A stretch of DNA of 6,256 nt. Origin: Brachybacterium sp. (GTDB lineage Bacteria; Actinomycetota; Actinomycetes; Actinomycetales; Dermabacteraceae). Each line of letters begins with the position of its first letter. Positions within the stretch are counted from its first letter, which is position 1. Location of the stretch: positions 1-6,256 of the forward strand of contig JAKDNE010000200.1 of the NCBI GenBank assembly GCA_030451965.1. Reading direction: 5' to 3'. A program made the translations under genes and the position numbers. The notes below the pieces were generated by a model. It made no database searches. It saw only the letters and a program-made list of their open reading frames with translations, and was not told the origin of the DNA. This document shows positions 4,245-6,256 of the stretch, piece after piece.

Positions 4245-5504
4245 GTGCAGCTGACCGCCCTTGATCTCACCGACTTCCGCTCCTATCCCCGGCTGAGCCT
4301 GTCGATCCGGCCCGGCATCACCGTGCTGGTCGGTCAGAACGGCCAGGGCAAGACCAACATCGTCGAAGCCCTCTGGTACCTGGCCACTCTGTCCAGCCAT
4401 CGGGTGCCTCACGATGCCGCGCTCGTCCATCGCGGGGAGAGCACCGCGATCGTCCGGGCGAGCTTCGTCCGTGCTGGACGGCCTCTGCAGGTCGACCTCG
4501 AGATCACCCCGGGCAAGTCCAATCGGGCTCGGCTGCAGGGCCAGAACGTCTCCCGGCTGCGAGATCTTCTCGGTGAGGTGCGGGCGGTGCTGTTCGCCCC
4601 CGAGGACCTGGGTCTGATCAAGGCCGATCCGGAGGGACGACGACGATTCCTGGACGAGCTGCTGTTCGAGATCGCGCCCCGCTTCGCCTCGGTCAAGGCC
4701 GACTACGATCGAGTGCTCAAGCAGCGCGGCAACCTGCTCAAGCAGATGCGGTCCATGCGTCGCGGGGGCAGCGGACGCAGCGTGGCCGGCCTCGATCCGA
4801 CCGACTCCGCGGCCTCGACGCTCGAGGTCTGGGATCAGCAGCTGGCCCGGTTCGGCGCCGAGCTGTTGCGCGCCCGCCTCCACCTGGTCAACCGGCTCAG
4901 CCCCCATCTGGGGTACTCCTATCTGCGGGTGTCGACCGACGAGGGCGCCGAACCGGGTCTCGACCTGCCCCCTGACCAGCGAGGAGAGGTGAGCTCGCCG
5001 GCGTCGATCCGTTACCGCTCCTCGGTGCTGGATGAGCTCGACGCCGCCGCCGGCTCCCTGCCCGGCACCCGCGAGATCCAGGACGCGATGCTGGAGATGC
5101 TGGCGGCCGGCCACGACGACGAGATCGATCGCGGCGCGACCCTGACCGGTCCCCACCGGGACGACCTGGAGATCCGGCTCCACGACTTCCCTGCCAAGGG
5201 CTATGCCAGCCACGGCGAGTCCTGGTCGCTCGCACTCGCGCTGCGCCTGGCTTCCTACGACCTGCTGCGGCTCGAGGAGGGCGACCTCGGCGACGGCGAA
5301 CCGATCCTCATCCTCGACGACGTGTTCAGTGAGCTCGACACCCGTCGGCGCGAGCGCCTGGGTCGGATCGTCACGGACGCCTCCCAGGTCCTGATCACCA
5401 CCGCCAACGACACCGATATCCCGGACACCCTGGACGGCGAGATCCATGTGGTCGACGTCAGCCTCGGCGACGCGATCCCCCGGGGCAGCGGATTCCGGTC
5501 ATGA
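4245..5504 (+). CDS. recF: DNA replication and repair protein RecF
   Basis: RecF is an SMC/ABC-type ATPase that acts with RecO and RecR to load RecA at single-strand gaps and to restart stalled forks. The 419-residue product begins M-Q-L-T-A-L-D-L-T-D-F-R-S-Y, with Walker A G-Q-N-G-Q-G-K-T-N (30-38, K36), the L-T-G-P-H-R-D-D-L segment, an ABC signature S-H-G-E-S-W-S (322-328) and Walker B I-L-I-L-D-D-V-F-S-E-L-D (354-365). All catalytic parts are present. It is somewhat longer than many RecF proteins (about 360-400), with extra Gly/Arg- and acidic-rich linkers around residues 165-185 and 225-245. The GTG start gives the canonical N-terminus; its Shine-Dalgarno lies in the inverted repeat filling the 19-nt gap after dnaN. 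Its stop overlaps the next gene's start (ATGA). Expression probably depends on dnaN transcription. Confidence 0.97.
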   Translation: MQLTALDLTDFRSYPRLSLSIRPGITVLVGQNGQGKTNIVEALWYLATLSSHRVPHDAALVHRGESTAIVRASFVRAGRPLQVDLEITPGKSNRARLQGQNVSRLRDLLGEVRAVLFAPEDLGLIKADPEGRRRFLDELLFEIAPRFASVKADYDRVLKQRGNLLKQMRSMRRGGSGRSVAGLDPTDSAASTLEVWDQQLARFGAELLRARLHLVNRLSPHLGYSYLRVSTDEGAEPGLDLPPDQRGEVSSPASIRYRSSVLDELDAAAGSLPGTREIQDAMLEMLAAGHDDEIDRGATLTGPHRDDLEIRLHDFPAKGYASHGESWSLALALRLASYDLLRLEEGDLGDGEPILILDDVFSELDTRRRERLGRIVTDASQVLITTANDTDIPDTLDGEIHVVDVSLGDAIPRGSGFRS

Positions 5505-6256
5505 GCGCGAAGGACGGATCACGCACCGGAAGCGGCGGACCGGTGCGTCCGAGGCTCGCGAACCCCTATGACCTGGGCACCTGGTCGGCGGCAGGGGCAC
5601 CGACCGAGGAGACCGGGCCGACAGGGGTCCGGCCCCGGGTCGACAGGGGTGTCGGTGGGCTCTATGACGATCCCGGTCGCCGCGAGGCCCCGCTCGTCGC
5701 CGACGAGGTGCTCTTCGATCCGCCGGAGCTGCCCGCCGCCTCGGACCCCTTCGAGCTCGCCCGACGTACGGTGAACCGCTCCCGGGCAGCGGCGCGGGAC
5801 CGAGGACTCTTCCCCATCTCCGCGAAGACGCAGGCCAGAGATGTACGTGACCGCTCCGGCCGCGCCCCCGGCTACTCCGGATCACGCCCCGACCCGCGGG
5901 ACCCGCAGGGCATCGAGAACGTGCTGAAGAAGGTGCTGGGAAACCTCGGCTGGAACGCCGGGATGAGTGCGGGGCGGGTGCTGGAGGAATGGGACGACAT
6001 CGTCGGCGAACGGCTCGCGATCCATTGCCGACCCGTCTCCTTCGAGGAGGGAGTGCTGGTGGTCAGTGCCTCGTCCTCGGCCTGGGCCGCGCAGCTGCGG
6101 ATGCTCACCCCCCAGCTGATCACCACGATCGAGGAGCGTGTCGGCTCCCACGTGATCTCCGAGCTCACCGTGACCGGCCCGGCCGCCGCCCAGCGCAGCT
6201 GGAAGAAGGGCCGCCGCACGGTGACCTGGCGCGGCCCCCGGGACACCTACGGCTGA
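5501..6256 (+). CDS. dciA: DUF721 / DciA-family protein with long N-terminal extension
   Basis: DciA (DUF721) proteins interact with the replicative helicase DnaB and are thought to replace DnaC-type loaders in most bacteria. The product is 251 residues. The DUF721 domain occupies about 138-235, starting I-E-N-V-L-K-K-V-L-G and containing W-D-D-I-V-G-E-R-L (W164), H-C-R-P-V-S-F, G-V-L-V-V-S-A-S-S-S-A-W-A-A-Q-L (W195) and a polar C-terminal tail. Before it, residues 82-103 (D-P-F-E-L-A-R-R-T-V-N-R-S-R-A-A-A-R-D-R-G) resemble the short N-terminal helix common to actinobacterial members. The first 80 residues are additional, Gly/Pro/Arg-rich and probably disordered. ATG 5501 overlaps the recF stop by four bases (ATGA), implying translational coupling; no strong Shine-Dalgarno is visible. 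The stop codon is the last base triplet of the window. In related genomes gyrB usually follows; that cannot be seen here. Confidence 0.88.
   Translation: MSAKDGSRTGSGGPVRPRLANPYDLGTWSAAGAPTEETGPTGVRPRVDRGVGGLYDDPGRREAPLVADEVLFDPPELPAASDPFELARRTVNRSRAAARDRGLFPISAKTQARDVRDRSGRAPGYSGSRPDPRDPQGIENVLKKVLGNLGWNAGMSAGRVLEEWDDIVGERLAIHCRPVSFEEGVLVVSASSSAWAAQLRMLTPQLITTIEERVGSHVISELTVTGPAAAQRSWKKGRRTVTWRGPRDTYG

Noticed and set aside
3071..5447. Two long minus-strand open frames opposite dnaN (3071-4270) and recF (4206-5447)
   Set aside because: They have the same antisense composition effect. The near-continuity across two genes is explained by scarce stop codons in that frame of GC-rich DNA, not by an overlapping antisense operon.
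5619..5650. Direct repeat CGACAGGGGT in the dciA extension
   Set aside because: The two 10-base copies are 22 nt apart and so in different reading frames. In GC-rich coding DNA this is plausible by chance and no function is suggested.
1..6256. Search for mobile elements, CRISPR arrays, tRNA or rRNA genes, parS-like sites
   Set aside because: No transposase, terminal repeats, spaced repeat array, tRNA-like cloverleaf or TGTTTCACGTGAAACA-type site was seen. The window is a conserved core locus.

Overview
This window is the chromosomal replication-origin locus of a high-GC Gram-positive bacterium. From left to right it holds rnpA (partial) and rpmH on the minus strand, then dnaA, dnaN, recF and a DUF721/DciA-family gene on the plus strand. 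This order, the very GC-rich third codon positions, the 45-residue basic L34 protein and the actinobacterial-type RecF signature (S-H-G-E-S-W-S) point to an actinomycete. Micrococcales is my best guess; a Brachybacterium-like genus is possible but cannot be shown from this window alone.

Layout. Bases 1-188 carry the 5' part of rnpA (minus), which runs off the left edge. Bases 230-367 are rpmH (minus), with a near-consensus promoter at 549-577 and a leader of about 175 nt. Bases 368-767 are the rpmH-dnaA spacer, with a DnaA-box cluster at 685-728 in the most AT-rich patch I found. dnaA is 768-2468. Bases 2469-3100 are the dnaA-dnaN spacer, the usual actinobacterial oriC position, with DnaA boxes between 2575 and 2822 and a box-free right half. 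dnaN is 3101-4225, recF 4245-5504 and the dciA-like gene 5501-6256, tightly packed and probably one transcription unit. All genes point away from the dnaA region, as expected for genes co-oriented with forks leaving an origin.

Function. DnaA binds its boxes and opens the origin. DciA-family proteins help load or activate the replicative helicase. DnaN is the polymerase clamp. RecF handles stalled forks and gaps. RpmH and RnpA are the ribosomal protein and RNase P protein usually found beside dnaA.

The gene content is ordinary. The most interesting signal is in the non-protein layer: a DnaA-box pair lies inside the dnaA reading frame (1105-1126), in the disordered domain II. It matches the strongest pair in the dnaA-dnaN spacer (2574-2595) at 19 of 21 bases with the same 3-nt gap. 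A 12-mer, TTGTGGANAACT, is common to all three box clusters (719, 1105, 2574) in the same orientation. The intragenic copy is written with codons otherwise almost unused in dnaA. Other points are an 18-nt inverted repeat filling nearly all of the dnaN-recF gap and covering the recF Shine-Dalgarno, a GTGATGATG direct repeat bracketing an abutting box pair in oriC, and a long N-terminal extension on the DciA-like protein.
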